From assembly GCA_963576565.1 (NCBI GenBank), contig OY755038.1:203147013-203211012 (forward strand): DNA of 64,000 nucleotides, read 5' to 3'. The translations under genes were made by a program, and so were the position numbers. Of the stretch, positions 56,101 through 63,702 are shown piece by piece (the stretch's first letter is position 1; every line of letters starts with the position of its first letter). This DNA is from Aspidapion aeneum. Taxonomy: Eukaryota > Arthropoda > Insecta > Coleoptera > Brentidae. Under the pieces are notes generated by a model that saw only the letters and a program-made list of their open reading frames with translations, was not told the origin of the DNA and made no database searches.

Positions 56101-56277
56101 AAAACATTTTCTATCATTATTAATTATATTAATTATACCTTTGCGCAATAACCATAAAGGAAGCGGGGTGTAAGTTCCAAAGCCAGCAGTCAATGGATGA
56201 AATTTATTGATTGAAACTATCAAATGTGATACTGATAAATATCTCCATCCAGATCCTTTGTGTGAAAACTCCTCCAT
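53134..56277 (-). CDS. polB: Protein-primed family B DNA polymerase (main exon)
   Basis: 1047 codons, uninterrupted. Order of motifs: a Cys/His finger (CDSC 179-182, H195, C199); exonuclease ExoI YCDFECF (D235, E237); a Cys-His insert (CPIC 331-334, HHDH 347-350, CKEC 360-363) resembling an endonuclease VII/HNH fold; ExoII FFHNLKYD (H378, N379, D383); ExoIII YLKSD (524-528); polymerase motif A WDLNNLYG (D625); motif B KMIINANFGK (781-790); motif C YMDTD (D883, D885). Both exonuclease and polymerase sites therefore look complete. The enzyme should replicate the element from a protein primer. A splice acceptor (TTTTTGTTGTAG) abuts the ATG at 56277, and the family usually has more N-terminal sequence, so this is probably the second exon of a longer gene whose first exon ends at 56727. 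A TTTATT at 52934 would be its poly(A) signal. Confidence 0.93.
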   Translation of the reverse strand: MEEFSHKGSGWRYLSVSHLIVSINKFHPLTAGFGTYTPLPLWLLRKGIINIINNDRKCFLYCLLAFFYPVSKNKVKPESYPQDPYQIFNLKGIEMPIKLSNISKFEQLNNTISINVFGIDTKNKTLSGPLYHTKSKKKHHINLLYLNKNRTCGHYCLITDLAKIVVTQVTKSKNKIHVCDSCLNHFSSEEKFKSHIENCSLFSPQKIIVPEITNAVLKFNSFKALIMKPFVIYCDFECFTKKISTCIPDPTNSFQNIYEKHEAYSVAYKIVCSFDEKLNKFNLYRGENPAKWFIEQLKKESAQISIILKQKLLDNKICENSAFNFSEITLCPICNECFSEKNPKVLHHDHYTGKFINFLCKECNIQIQTDNKIPVFFHNLKYDSKLFIAELSKLGSVNILPLNHEDYISFSLYLGDLKLVFLDSFRFLATSLETLIKNLDLKNFSSLKEHFSNEEELKLIVRKGVFPYEFVDSWEKLNITMLPPKLCFFNTLKEEFISDDDYIHAIKVWDVFNVKTLGEYSDIYLKSDVIFLALAFQSFREMTLKYYGLDAAAFYTLPGLSWSAALLFSKIRLELLTDIDQILFLEKGIRGGITQSCTRYSKCNNRFFPCTYDNSKPEVYLAYWDLNNLYGFCQAKALPYKDFVWVNQQKIDNIFYLFQKKPLSNKLLTLYGEDSNTGIILEVDLEYPDYLHDKHKFLPFCPLKGTPPSGKYPKLLCTLNNKVKYVIHFENLYQCIKEGLVLKKIHRILQFSQKAWLKSFIDFNTDMRMKAKNDFEKDFFKMIINANFGKTIERDRKKRKIVLANSWNSARKLISRPEFKNLVVFNENLVSVELHKTEIIFNKPIYVGFSILDLSKTVLYDFYYGYIQNNITPYFDVKINYMDTDAYVLEFTSKKDNSLTIYDIIKRDANSYFDTSDYPINNNFGIHHVNKKVPGKMKDELKGKILTEFISLRAKVYSYLVNGKESLSKIKGVGKSSTRNVTFDDFSKCLFENRAKHVKFNTIQSKSCVNYSLSINKIALNSSDDKRFILPNMIDTLPWGHYSIMET

Positions 56278-56726
56278 CTACAACAAAAACAAAAAATAAA
56301 TTTAGTTTGCTAGATATTATAGTGTATTATGAACTTAAGGTCTCAAAGTACTTTTAATCCCAAATCAAAAGATTATAATTTACCTGGGATTAAAAAACAC
56401 TTTAGACCCTTGGGATATATACTATTTTATTCCCTTTAGTTTTTTAAAAACCCTAGTTGAAAAATTTTGAAAAAATAGAGTTAAAAATCATATTAAAATT
56501 AAAATTGGTTTTATTTCAAAAATAATTTTCAAAAATTTCTAAATTTAATCTTAAATTGAAACTGGCTTACTTTAAATATAAAAAGGACTAAAGGTAATTT
56601 TTTGTGTCTCAAAAAAGGGTCTGGGGCTAAAATTTATTTTAATCCTTATTTATCGAAAAAGGAGACAAAAAATACATATAATTGTTTGTTTTTGTTTTCT
56701 AATACAATATAGTAAAAATAACATAC
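56278..56726 (-). other. Predicted 449-bp phase-0 intron in the polymerase gene
   Basis: On the minus strand the donor is AAG then GTATGT (56726-56721) and the acceptor is a T-rich tract ending TTGTAG (56278). Removing it joins two frames in phase, and the protein family is normally continuous across this point. Inside the intron is an imperfect inverted repeat (56339-56362 against 56385-56408, outer GGTCT and inner TTTTAATCCCA), which may be a small inserted MITE. Confidence 0.65.
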
Positions 56727-57311
56727 CTTTTTTATGAGAATTTCCTGCATATCGTCTAGAATGGAGTTTATATCAGTAGTCAAAAGTATTTCATAATTCG
56801 ATGTTCCAAAGCTTTTATAATCTTGCTCCTGTGAACTTGGTAATTCAAAAAGGCAATTTAAACGAAAATTTACTTTTATACATTGCTTTTTCTTCTTCGG
56901 AAAGTCGTACAGCTTTTGAATTAAAACTGTCTTACAATCTTCCAAAAAATTTTTTGGGTCCAAATGTCCATGATTGGTTATAAGAGCAGTCAATATGCGA
57001 CAATCGAATGCTGAAGATATAATTTTCCATTGAACCATACGCTGGTGACTCGTGCTGGTTGATGGTAGCTCTCCACCAACAATTGGTAAATTAAATTGAG
57101 TTAAATTATTAAAAGTTCTAAGTTTGTAAGTCTCTAACACCGAAATAATGTGTTCAAACTGCAGTCTTTTTCCAACTGAAATATTTGATACTTTAAGCTT
57201 TTGGATATAAATATTTATATGCTCCTCAAGAGATTTTAAAAATTGTAAATATTCTTCTGGAGTATGTATAGAATTATAAGTCTGAATAGTTTTAATGATA
57301 ATATCTTCCAT
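56727..57311 (-). CDS. N-terminal exon of the polymerase gene (195 codons)
   Basis: Starts at the ATG at 57311. The open frame would run to 56646, but the last 27 residues after a strong GTATGT donor are low-complexity (rich in F, Y and K), so I end the exon at 56727. Core features: WKIISSAFDCRILTALITNH around residues 94-113, DPKNFLEDC, KVNFRLNCLFEL and KSFGTSNYEILLTTDINS. This arrangement is one I know as the region preceding PolB in insect polinton polymerases, although its function is unknown. If unspliced, it would instead be a separate 221-residue accessory protein. Confidence 0.65.
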
Positions 57312-57322
57312 TTTTATTTTTT

Positions 57323-57631
57323 TTAATTTTTAATAAACTCAAAAGTGTTTGCTGGTTGATGTGTCCCTCCTGGTACTACTTTTTTTCCTTTAAAAATAAC
57401 ACTGCATCCATTACCTGATAACAATTCTTCACAAGTAGAATCGGTTAGCACTGCACTTAATCGTTTTGGTAAAAACAATGTACGCTCTTCTAGCTCACAC
57501 AAGATGCTCTTGCCAAACTGTGTTTTAATTTTTTTAAAAGCGCAAATTTTGTAGGGGATCCCTACTCCCATCTCATCTACGTCAATTTTTTCTTTAAAAC
57601 TACATGAGGCCACTTCATTAACTTTTTCCAT
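57323..57631 (-). CDS. Small conserved polinton ORF, 102 residues
   Basis: Ends 11 bp before the start of the polymerase N-terminal exon. Contains IPYKICAFKKIKTQFGKSIL and RTLFLPKRLSAVL, a beta-rich pattern with a basic strand that often neighbours PolB in this element group. It might be an OB-fold-like nucleic-acid binder, but that is a guess from the strand pattern. No signal peptide or membrane segment. Role unknown. Confidence 0.6.
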   Translation of the reverse strand: MEKVNEVASCSFKEKIDVDEMGVGIPYKICAFKKIKTQFGKSILCELEERTLFLPKRLSAVLTDSTCEELLSGNGCSVIFKGKKVVPGGTHQPANTFEFIKN

Positions 57632-57793
57632 TTTTTTTCTTGTTCGGTTGTATCTATTGAATGGTTTAACTTGAACTAATTTTACTTTATAGTCTTATTA
57701 AAAATTAAAAAAATCTCTCTTCCTCCCACTTATTTTTCTATTGGGTATAAGGGTGTATCTGCTTAATAAAAAGTTTTTTGATATAGAAAAAAG
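57632..57793. other. Intergenic gap
   Basis: AT-rich; likely holds the promoter of the 102-residue ORF. No clear TATA assignment. Confidence 0.3.
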
Positions 57794-58018
57794 TTAATTA
57801 TTTTGTGAAGGTTCACTAAAATATAGATTAATAATCTGTTCTATCATTTGAAGAAAATTTTCTTGGTTATTATTAAATATTGGTAAGACATCTGTTATAT
57901 TTTCAACATTAACATCTAGTTCAAATAAAATGTTTTCATCATCGGGTTCCGGCTGTGGAAATTCCGGTCCCTGAAAAACTGGGTAAACTTGGTTTTCTCT
58001 GTTGCGTGGGCAACACAT
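57794..58018 (-). CDS. Small acidic hypothetical ORF, 74 residues
   Basis: Acidic and asparagine-rich (for example EPDDENILFELDVNVENITD) with a proline-rich start (PVFQGPEFPQPEPD) and an amphipathic C-terminal segment (QENFLQMIEQIINLYF). I do not recognise the family. It sits in line with the other minus-strand genes of the element, which is the main support for its being real. Confidence 0.45.
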   Translation of the reverse strand: MCCPRNRENQVYPVFQGPEFPQPEPDDENILFELDVNVENITDVLPIFNNNQENFLQMIEQIINLYFSEPSQNN

Positions 58019-58164
58019 TTTAAAAATTCTTCTTGGGTTTTAACTTAACTTAACAAATTGCAACTATGCCCTTGCCTGTTTTGTGCTTAAAGAAAAATAT
58101 CTGTGGGATGGGGAGGACGTGATTGTGCATCTCACTATACAGTGTGCGTTATGATTTTAAAAAT

Positions 58165-58749
58165 TTAAATTAAATGCTGGATTTTCCATAGCGATATTGT
58201 ATTACATAGAAGACTTGAGAACTCAAATTCACATCTTTTATCAGATTTTGTATCTAACAAACAGTAGATGCAATGATAATGGAATGGTCGATGCAAGTGA
58301 ACCTTATTACACGACAAGAAATTATATTTCATTTTTAAGGTGTCCATATCCTTCGAATCTACCAATTCGCAATAGCAATTAGGACATAATATCCAATCTT
58401 TGTTCTCCTTGCTTAAAATGTGATAATAAATATTACAATTTGATGTACCTGTATTATGTACCCATTCGTGCCTCTGTAGTGCGTCACAATTTTCTTCCCA
58501 TGGTAATCCCCGAGGATCAAAATGGGTTTCATATCTTTTATATTGAATATTAAAGGGGGACACAAGTGATTGAAACTCTCTACTTAAGCTTCTGTAATAA
58601 GGCAAATTTAAAAATTCGATACATTTTGTCGAAGAAGTTACCGAACTGGAAGGGGAGGGCTCGTCTCCCAAAAATATTTCCCGAATTCTACGGAAATTGT
58701 CACTGTTTTCGGGCGTAGCACTACCGCTTGGTTCTTGTCTTTCAGACAT
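58165..58749 (-). CDS. Cys/His-rich hypothetical protein, 194 residues
   Basis: The N terminus is low-complexity and Ser/Pro-rich (SSSVTSST). The C-terminal half has CPNC, then a single C, then HLHRPFHYHCIYC, which together could bind one or two zinc ions. Such a layout suggests a regulatory or nucleic-acid-binding protein, but I do not recognise the family. Its ATG lies 17 bp downstream (in gene sense) of a 38-bp tandem repeat. Confidence 0.6.
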   Translation of the reverse strand: MSERQEPSGSATPENSDNFRRIREIFLGDEPSPSSSVTSSTKCIEFLNLPYYRSLSREFQSLVSPFNIQYKRYETHFDPRGLPWEENCDALQRHEWVHNTGTSNCNIYYHILSKENKDWILCPNCYCELVDSKDMDTLKMKYNFLSCNKVHLHRPFHYHCIYCLLDTKSDKRCEFEFSSLLCNTISLWKIQHLI

Positions 58750-58763
58750 AACTTAAGTTTTTA

Positions 58764-58839
58764 AAGTTTAAAAGGTTTTAATAATATTTTGATGCTCAAA
58801 TAAGTTTAAAAGGTTTTAATAATATTTTGATGTTCAAAT
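58764..58839. repeat. Two tandem 38-bp units upstream of the Cys/His gene
   Basis: AAGTTTAAAAGGTTTTAATA and following 18 bp occur twice (58764-58801, 58802-58839) with one C/T difference. Directly upstream of the 194-residue ORF, so a possible promoter repeat. Confidence 0.85.
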
Positions 58840-59037
58840 GATGGAGATTCGGTTTAAATTGCGTTTTGGTGCATCTTGTTTCGACACCTACACACTGCAA
58901 TTGTATCATCAATCCTTTTATCAACAAAAAACACTCTTGTGTGGAAGGAGTGCAAAAATTCGCGCTAATATATAGGGTGATTCAGCCTAATTAAATATAG
59001 TATTCGAAATAATAAAACTACATAAATTCTTAAATAA
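58840..59037. other. Intergenic region of the element
   Basis: Contains AATATATAG near 58968, which could serve as a TATA element, and nothing else recognised. Confidence 0.3.
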
Positions 59038-59709
59038 TTAATTTATTGCATCCAAACTTTCTACATCTTGTAACAATTTATCCTTAAAAAACAGGAAGCA
59101 CTCTCTCATACACATCATATTATCATTATTAAAAGGAAATTCATGACAAAGAAAATTTTCGATTACTGTCTCTATGGGTAAAAAATTATGTTTTAATAAT
59201 GCTAAATTTCTTAATAACGAAAAATAAAAATTGTTCATATTTAAGTTATTTAAATAATCTAGTCTAGGTTTTAACACTAGGTTCAGTTTTATTAGGTTAT
59301 CCAATTCACTTTTGTTAAAAATCAACACCTGATCATCATAGCAGAGTTTTAATTGGTTGATGGATTTTCCATAACTTATGATGTAGTCATCGAATTTAAA
59401 TTCACGTTCACATACACAATCACATGTAGTAGAATCTTGATACAGTCCTTGTAAAACAAACTTGATAAAACTTGTCCAGTCTTCAGCGATAAAGGATATA
59501 CAAGTCTTGTCTTGTTTAAAAATTTTGATTGCTCCCATAAAATCTCGAACAGTACTTATTCCTATGGACACACCCATATCAGATTGAGGTAACAAATAGG
59601 TTATTTGAAGCAAGTAACATTTTTCACTTTTAACTTTTTCTTTGACTTTATTTAGGCACATATCAACTTTGTTCCAGTATAAATCGAGAACCTCACATTC
59701 GAAAGACAT
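59038..59709 (-). CDS. Hypothetical polinton protein, 223 residues
   Basis: Intact ORF whose start (59709) is 32 bp from the integrase stop side. Features: MGVSIGISTVRDFMGAIKIF, an aromatic FIAEDWTSFIKFV, a Cys cluster CDCVCE and LIFNKSELDNLIKL. No transmembrane or signal segment. I do not recognise the family with confidence; proteins of similar size with a DW-xx-F motif do occur in this element group. Role unknown. Confidence 0.6.
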   Translation of the reverse strand: MSFECEVLDLYWNKVDMCLNKVKEKVKSEKCYLLQITYLLPQSDMGVSIGISTVRDFMGAIKIFKQDKTCISFIAEDWTSFIKFVLQGLYQDSTTCDCVCEREFKFDDYIISYGKSINQLKLCYDDQVLIFNKSELDNLIKLNLVLKPRLDYLNNLNMNNFYFSLLRNLALLKHNFLPIETVIENFLCHEFPFNNDNMMCMRECFLFFKDKLLQDVESLDAIN

Positions 59710-59740
59710 GTTGACTAATAACCTTCTTCTCTCTTTTTAC

Positions 59741-60694
59741 TTATACCACCTCAGATTTGTCGATCCAACTATTGTATTTTTTATCTAATCCCCACCATTT
59801 AATATATAGTTTTTCCCCCTTACGTCTGACTACTTTTTCCACCAGATAAACATCATCGTACTTGGCTTTTTGTAGTTCTTCTTCATAGAAACAACCTTTA
59901 ATTGGATGACCTTGCATATCTTTTAAAAGGTATGTTCTGGGATAAGTGTTTCGTATTTCAGTAATTTGAAATAATTCCGCAGTCCACTGAGGTGTGTAAC
60001 CTTTATCAAATAAATGCTTGTATTTTGAAATTCGAACTTTATCGTCTACTTGAAATTTTGCTTTTTTTGAATAAAAAGAACGCCTCGGCAACAACGTAGG
60101 TAAAATGCGAGAGAATGTAGTAGAAAGTAGAGTTTTTTCATGCTTTTTGGTTACTTCAGCAGGCTTAAGATTTATGGAGGAATGTTTGGTTTGATTGTAG
60201 TTTTCAGTTATCTTATCCAAGTGGCTTATCCAGTTATATGATCCATTTAAACTAAACAACTTGTACAGGCGATGTTTCAGAGTGCGAATAACTCTCTCGC
60301 ACATACTTGCTTTAATTCCACTATACGTATGGTAGTGATTTATTGAGTAAGCTTGCATTATTTTGGAAAAGTGTGTATTATAGTATTCGCTACCTTGATC
60401 CGTTAAGAGATTTGAAGGGCGTCGTCCTGATGTTTTAAGAATTGACTCCATTGCACGGCTAACTTCGATACCATTTTTTGTTTTAAGAGGCCTGGTCCAC
60501 ACATATTTTGAAAAACTGTCTATGACAACCAAAACGTATTTAAAATTTCGATTAAATTTCGCTATATTACGAAACTCGCATAAATCGGCCTGCCACAGGT
60601 CATCGTAGCCCTTAACAATTGTTTTCAATCGCTGAAAATGTTTTCTTGCCCCACGATGCAACTCGTTGACTATGTGTTCCTTTATTTTGGACAT
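59741..60694 (-). CDS. Retroviral-type integrase (DDE) with chromodomain
   Basis: 317 residues. The rve-type catalytic core runs from about residue 30 to 190: D37 in WQADLCEF, D99 in LLTDQGSEYYN and E133 in SMCERVIRTLK, with 33 residues between the second D and the E. VIDSFSKYVWTRPLK is the usual strand after the first acid. A basic region precedes a C-terminal chromodomain (about 280-317, EKVVRRKGEKLYIKWWGLD ... YNSWI), which probably guides insertion to chromatin. The HHCC zinc domain of retroviral integrases is not visible; the start HIVNELHRGARKHF is close to what this family shows just before the core. All three acids are intact, so it should be able to insert element DNA. Confidence 0.93.
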   Translation of the reverse strand: MSKIKEHIVNELHRGARKHFQRLKTIVKGYDDLWQADLCEFRNIAKFNRNFKYVLVVIDSFSKYVWTRPLKTKNGIEVSRAMESILKTSGRRPSNLLTDQGSEYYNTHFSKIMQAYSINHYHTYSGIKASMCERVIRTLKHRLYKLFSLNGSYNWISHLDKITENYNQTKHSSINLKPAEVTKKHEKTLLSTTFSRILPTLLPRRSFYSKKAKFQVDDKVRISKYKHLFDKGYTPQWTAELFQITEIRNTYPRTYLLKDMQGHPIKGCFYEEELQKAKYDDVYLVEKVVRRKGEKLYIKWWGLDKKYNSWIDKSEVV

Positions 60695-60872
60695 GCTCAG
60701 ATAATAATTTTGTTGAAATTCTTCGTTTTTCCATATAACGATAATGAAAAGTAAAATTTAAATTATTTATTCGACTGGTAAGAGCTTCCTGGTAGACCGT
60801 TTCGTTTGATAAAATATTTTGCCACTTTTTATCGATTTGAATTTTTGCTATAGAATGTGTGTTGTTCTGCAT
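60612..60872 (-). CDS. Overlapping ORF at the integrase start (possible N-terminal part)
   Basis: 86-codon frame that overlaps the first 83 nt of the integrase gene in a different frame. Its unique N-terminal 55-60 residues (for example KIQIDKKWQNILSNETVYQE) could be the true N terminus of the integrase, reached by frameshift or splicing, or a separate small gene. The integrase frame itself is closed by a stop about 60 nt upstream of its ATG. No family recognised. Confidence 0.35.
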   Translation of the reverse strand: MQNNTHSIAKIQIDKKWQNILSNETVYQEALTSRINNLNFTFHYRYMEKRRISTKLLSEHVQNKGTHSQRVASWGKKTFSAIENNC

Positions 60873-60883
60873 CTTACTAACAA

Positions 60884-61213
60884 CTAAATAGATAATTTAC
60901 TTAGCGATTCTCTTAACTCCTTCAGTTGTTTTTCCATAGAGGCAGCATGTTCGTGAAATTCTTTATCAAAATGTAGTGTGGTATTTGTTATCGAAGCCAA
61001 AATATTATCCTTCATATCGGTAAGACATTGGTCAAGAAAAGCTTTGTTCACTGCGTCACTATCTTGATTGGGAGATGACAAGTTACAAATTTTATGATTT
61101 TGCATATCATAGTTTCCTTCCTTTGTTTTTGGTATTGGGTTTAGAGTTCGAAAAATATCCATTGACCCTATAGGGTCACGACGCGGTTTCTGGGATGATC
61201 CAAACTTGTTCAT
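60884..61213 (-). CDS. Fibre-like coiled-coil protein, 109 residues
   Basis: The central block YDMQNHKICNLSSPNQDSDA followed by VNKAFLDQCL resembles the repeated shaft/neck motif of phage tail fibres and of fibre-like proteins (an N-hydrophobic-x-N-L-x-x-P-x-x-x-x-DA-V-N-K pattern). The C-terminal 45 residues (HEHAASMEKQLKELRESLSK) form a heptad-like coiled coil suitable for trimerisation. No knob domain is present. The motif link is from general knowledge; a role in virion attachment is inference. Confidence 0.55.
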   Translation of the reverse strand: MNKFGSSQKPRRDPIGSMDIFRTLNPIPKTKEGNYDMQNHKICNLSSPNQDSDAVNKAFLDQCLTDMKDNILASITNTTLHFDKEFHEHAASMEKQLKELRESLSKLSI

Positions 61214-61401
61214 GTTTTTATTAAGACTAATTCAAATAATCTTAAAACAAATTATTTTTTAGTTAGGTGCGCTGGTGTTCTACGGACATGGGATACAGGA
61301 GGCGGTGGAGGGGTACAATTGGGATCCTGCACGGAGAATCCCACGTGTGGGATTCTGCATGCTACATCCTGCATATAGAATCCTAGAATTAAGTTTTATT
61401 T
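61214..61401. promoter_or_regulatory. Intergenic region with E-box palindrome
   Basis: Contains AGAATCCCACGTGTGGGATT with CT following (61335-61356): 10-bp arms around GT, including the E-box CACGTG. GGATCCTGCA / ATCCTGCATA phrases recur nearby. It lies upstream of the fibre-like gene, so it may be its promoter. Confidence 0.4.
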
Positions 61402-62652
61402 TCAGCGACCGTCTTCGATTTCAATAATACCCACTCTTTGCAACTCCTCTAAAATGTACTTAATATCATTCAATGTGTTTGTATTGCCCGCCTCTCGAGA
61501 TCCGTCTAAAGTGCGTAGGCGGTTGACAAGTTCATTCACGTCTCCGTATGGAATATACTCTTTTTTAGTGTCAGTGTATTGTAACAAAGAACCACCCTTT
61601 TTCTTATCCTTATCAATATCATCACGACTGCGTGTTCTGAAACTTTTCGGTCGTGTTGTTATGGGAGGTTTGGGTCGGGTTAGTGATGACAAGTAGACTT
61701 CACTGGGAGAGGAGGTGCTGGCAGCGGCGGTGATCGACGATGTTGAAGCAGGTCTAATAAAAACATTGTACTTTTCACTTTTGCTCCCTTTTAACTGACC
61801 TGTAGGGGTAAAATTTCTTCTGTGAACATTGGTGTAGTCCAAAATTTTTTTAAAAGTGTCTCTGTCAGCATAAGAAATTGCTTGTCTTGGGGGATTTTTT
61901 AAAAATAATAGATCGAGTACTCCCAGTGGAGCAGGGAATATTTTTTCTCCAACAATTAAATTTCCCTTATTATCAAAATCCACCGATTTGTTTCCTAGAC
62001 TAAATTTATTGCTTTCCGGTAAAAACTTTAACAGGCTGTAATCGATTTCCGGGCTGCGTGAAAAGTATTTACCCAAGTAAAAGCGTGTAGTCTGAGGGAA
62101 ATAATCTAAAAATTCTGACTGGGTGACTGCACTACGGTTAAATTCATCTTGAAACTGTACCAACGATTTCTCATGTTGTTCTTCAGCATCCTCTTCTGTT
62201 TGAGAATCGATTTCCGATTTTGCTTCGTCAGCCGTTTCGAATACGTCTTCATCTTCTGTTTGTAGCATTGAATGGGGGCCTGTTAAAGTTGAGTCCAAAA
62301 TACGGCTAGTGGATCTGTCAAATTTTTCATTTTTCAATCTTGGTTGAATAAAAGATTCATAAGATTTAGGATATTGATTAGATGTATGTGTTTTCGGCGA
62401 TGACTTGCGTTTTTTCAAAATTTTGTATTGCGGCGAAGGTGGTATCTTGGAAGAAACAGGAGGCAGTGAAGACACAAAATTAGCTGTAGTTATTTTTGAT
62501 ATAGGTTCAATAACAGGCTTAAAAAATTTCTTAAGAGATTCATCTTCTGCCTCAATGCCCAATTTAAGAGCTGTGTACTTTTTTTTAATGGCATTTGTGG
62601 CTTCTATTATGCGCTTTTTAATTCGCTTTTCTTTATTACTTATTTTAGTCAT
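61402..62652 (-). CDS. Conserved polinton protein of unknown role, 416 residues
   Basis: N terminus is basic and helical (KEKRIKKRIIEATNAIKKK). A long low-complexity and acidic middle follows (EDEDVFETADEAKSEIDSQTE). A folded region from about 175 has FYLGKYFSRSPEIDYSLLKF, NLIVGEKIFPAPLGVLDLLF and RDTFKKILDYTNVHRRNF. The C terminus, IPYGDVNELVNRLRTLDGSR then AGNTNTLNDIKYILEELQRVG, is a module I have seen next to packaging ATPases in insect polinton-like elements. Function is not known; a minor virion component would fit its position between the fibre-like gene and the ATPase. Confidence 0.65.
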   Translation of the reverse strand: MTKISNKEKRIKKRIIEATNAIKKKYTALKLGIEAEDESLKKFFKPVIEPISKITTANFVSSLPPVSSKIPPSPQYKILKKRKSSPKTHTSNQYPKSYESFIQPRLKNEKFDRSTSRILDSTLTGPHSMLQTEDEDVFETADEAKSEIDSQTEEDAEEQHEKSLVQFQDEFNRSAVTQSEFLDYFPQTTRFYLGKYFSRSPEIDYSLLKFLPESNKFSLGNKSVDFDNKGNLIVGEKIFPAPLGVLDLLFLKNPPRQAISYADRDTFKKILDYTNVHRRNFTPTGQLKGSKSEKYNVFIRPASTSSITAAASTSSPSEVYLSSLTRPKPPITTRPKSFRTRSRDDIDKDKKKGGSLLQYTDTKKEYIPYGDVNELVNRLRTLDGSREAGNTNTLNDIKYILEELQRVGIIEIEDGR

Positions 62653-62785
62653 ATTTCCCTTAATTAGCTGATTTTAACAGATTTTTCTTCCTAATCCGTT
62701 AAAAAGGGGTTTTTTGTAACCGGTGCTGTGTTGTTTTTAACAGCTATATGTGATTCTCTGAAGAAGGGTGGAACTAGACTGATTG
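62653..62785. other. Short intergenic gap
   Basis: 133 bp between the ATPase stop and the 416-residue gene start. Nothing distinctive. Confidence 0.3.
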
Positions 62786-63490
62786 TTAGACTTTTAAATA
62801 GACATCAAACTTAAACCTATACCTCCCGTTAGATACATCACAATCTTTTATTATTACTATAAAATCAAAAGGGTTCTTCCAACACTTTCTACATAATTCT
62901 TTAAATAGAATAAATGACATATCGGGAGAGACGTGTTCGTTAAAAACCATTTTAAGGTTATGTTCATCCATTTTGAATAAGATAAGCATATTTGCATTAT
63001 CCCTTATATTTCTCTTCTCAATGGTAGTGTAAGTCTGTGCAATAAAAATTGAGTCTATATTGGAATGTCTACCCCTGCTAAAATAATCTCGAATAATGTC
63101 TTGCTTTTGCGATGAAATGTCGTCAAATATGAATATGGAATATGGTGGAGCGTTTGAAGGATCAGGGATTCCCTCATTTTCACTATACGGTACATACTGC
63201 ACTTCCGGAATAGACTTTAAAATTTTTTCTAACAGCTGGTACTTTTCCTGGTACAGTGTTTTTGAATACACAAATACATTTTTAAACCGTAGTCCATTGG
63301 GATCTAGAAGCAAGCTGATGGCTACATTTGATTTCCCGCTCCCCGATGGTCCAACAACCAGACCCCGAACCGTGCTTGGTAACAGAGCTCCATGTTTTTG
63401 AAACTTATCTTTATTATGATCTTGAAATTCATCCAGGTTGATTATTTCAATACCCCCGTTCACTTGCTTCTTAGCTTGAATTTGACTCAT
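62786..63490 (-). CDS. Genome-packaging ATPase (A32/FtsK-HerA type)
   Basis: 234 residues. Walker A GPSGSGKS at 47-54, Walker B SIFIFDDI with acids D123 and D124, and a sensor-like DSIFIAQTYTT around 145-154, then MLILFKMD. This is the layout of the A32-like packaging ATPases of polintons, adintoviruses and larger dsDNA viruses, which pump DNA into preformed capsids. Length is typical. Its ATG is 49 bp from the oppositely oriented PLA2 start, so the two genes probably share a promoter region. Confidence 0.92.
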   Translation of the reverse strand: MSQIQAKKQVNGGIEIINLDEFQDHNKDKFQKHGALLPSTVRGLVVGPSGSGKSNVAISLLLDPNGLRFKNVFVYSKTLYQEKYQLLEKILKSIPEVQYVPYSENEGIPDPSNAPPYSIFIFDDISSQKQDIIRDYFSRGRHSNIDSIFIAQTYTTIEKRNIRDNANMLILFKMDEHNLKMVFNEHVSPDMSFILFKELCRKCWKNPFDFIVIIKDCDVSNGRYRFKFDVYLKV

Positions 63491-63539
63491 AACAAGCTTT
63501 GTAAAAAAAGGTAGTCACACAAGTAAACGATCAATCGTA
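63491..63539. promoter_or_regulatory. Divergent intergenic region between ATPase and PLA2 genes
   Basis: Only 49 bp separate the two start codons, which face away from each other. No TATA box seen. Transcript starts may overlap the genes. Confidence 0.35.
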
Positions 63540-63619
63540 ATGACACCTTCGAAGGGTAAAGGTCTATTAAATACTGCAATCAATAAACTCCCGTTTGAGT
63601 TACATCTACCATCTCACAG
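63540..63619 (+). CDS. First exon of the PLA2 gene
   Basis: Begins ATG at 63540 and reads 26 codons plus 2 nt, including KGLLNTAINKLPFELHLP, up to a donor CACAG then GTAGAT. If not spliced, the frame stops immediately after. The segment just before the PLA2 calcium loop in related proteins has this character, supporting splicing to 63703. Confidence 0.6.
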
Positions 63620-63702
63620 GTAGATATTAATAATTACATTTATTTTAGTCTATTTAATTATAATTACCTTTTTCAAAAAATATGATTATTTTATTTTTTA
63701 AG
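63620..63702 (+). other. Predicted 83-bp phase-2 intron in the PLA2 gene
   Basis: Donor GTAGAT at 63620, acceptor tract TTATTTTTTAAG ending 63702. Removal keeps the frame open and places the calcium-loop residues directly after exon 1. Length is typical of short insect introns. Confidence 0.6.
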
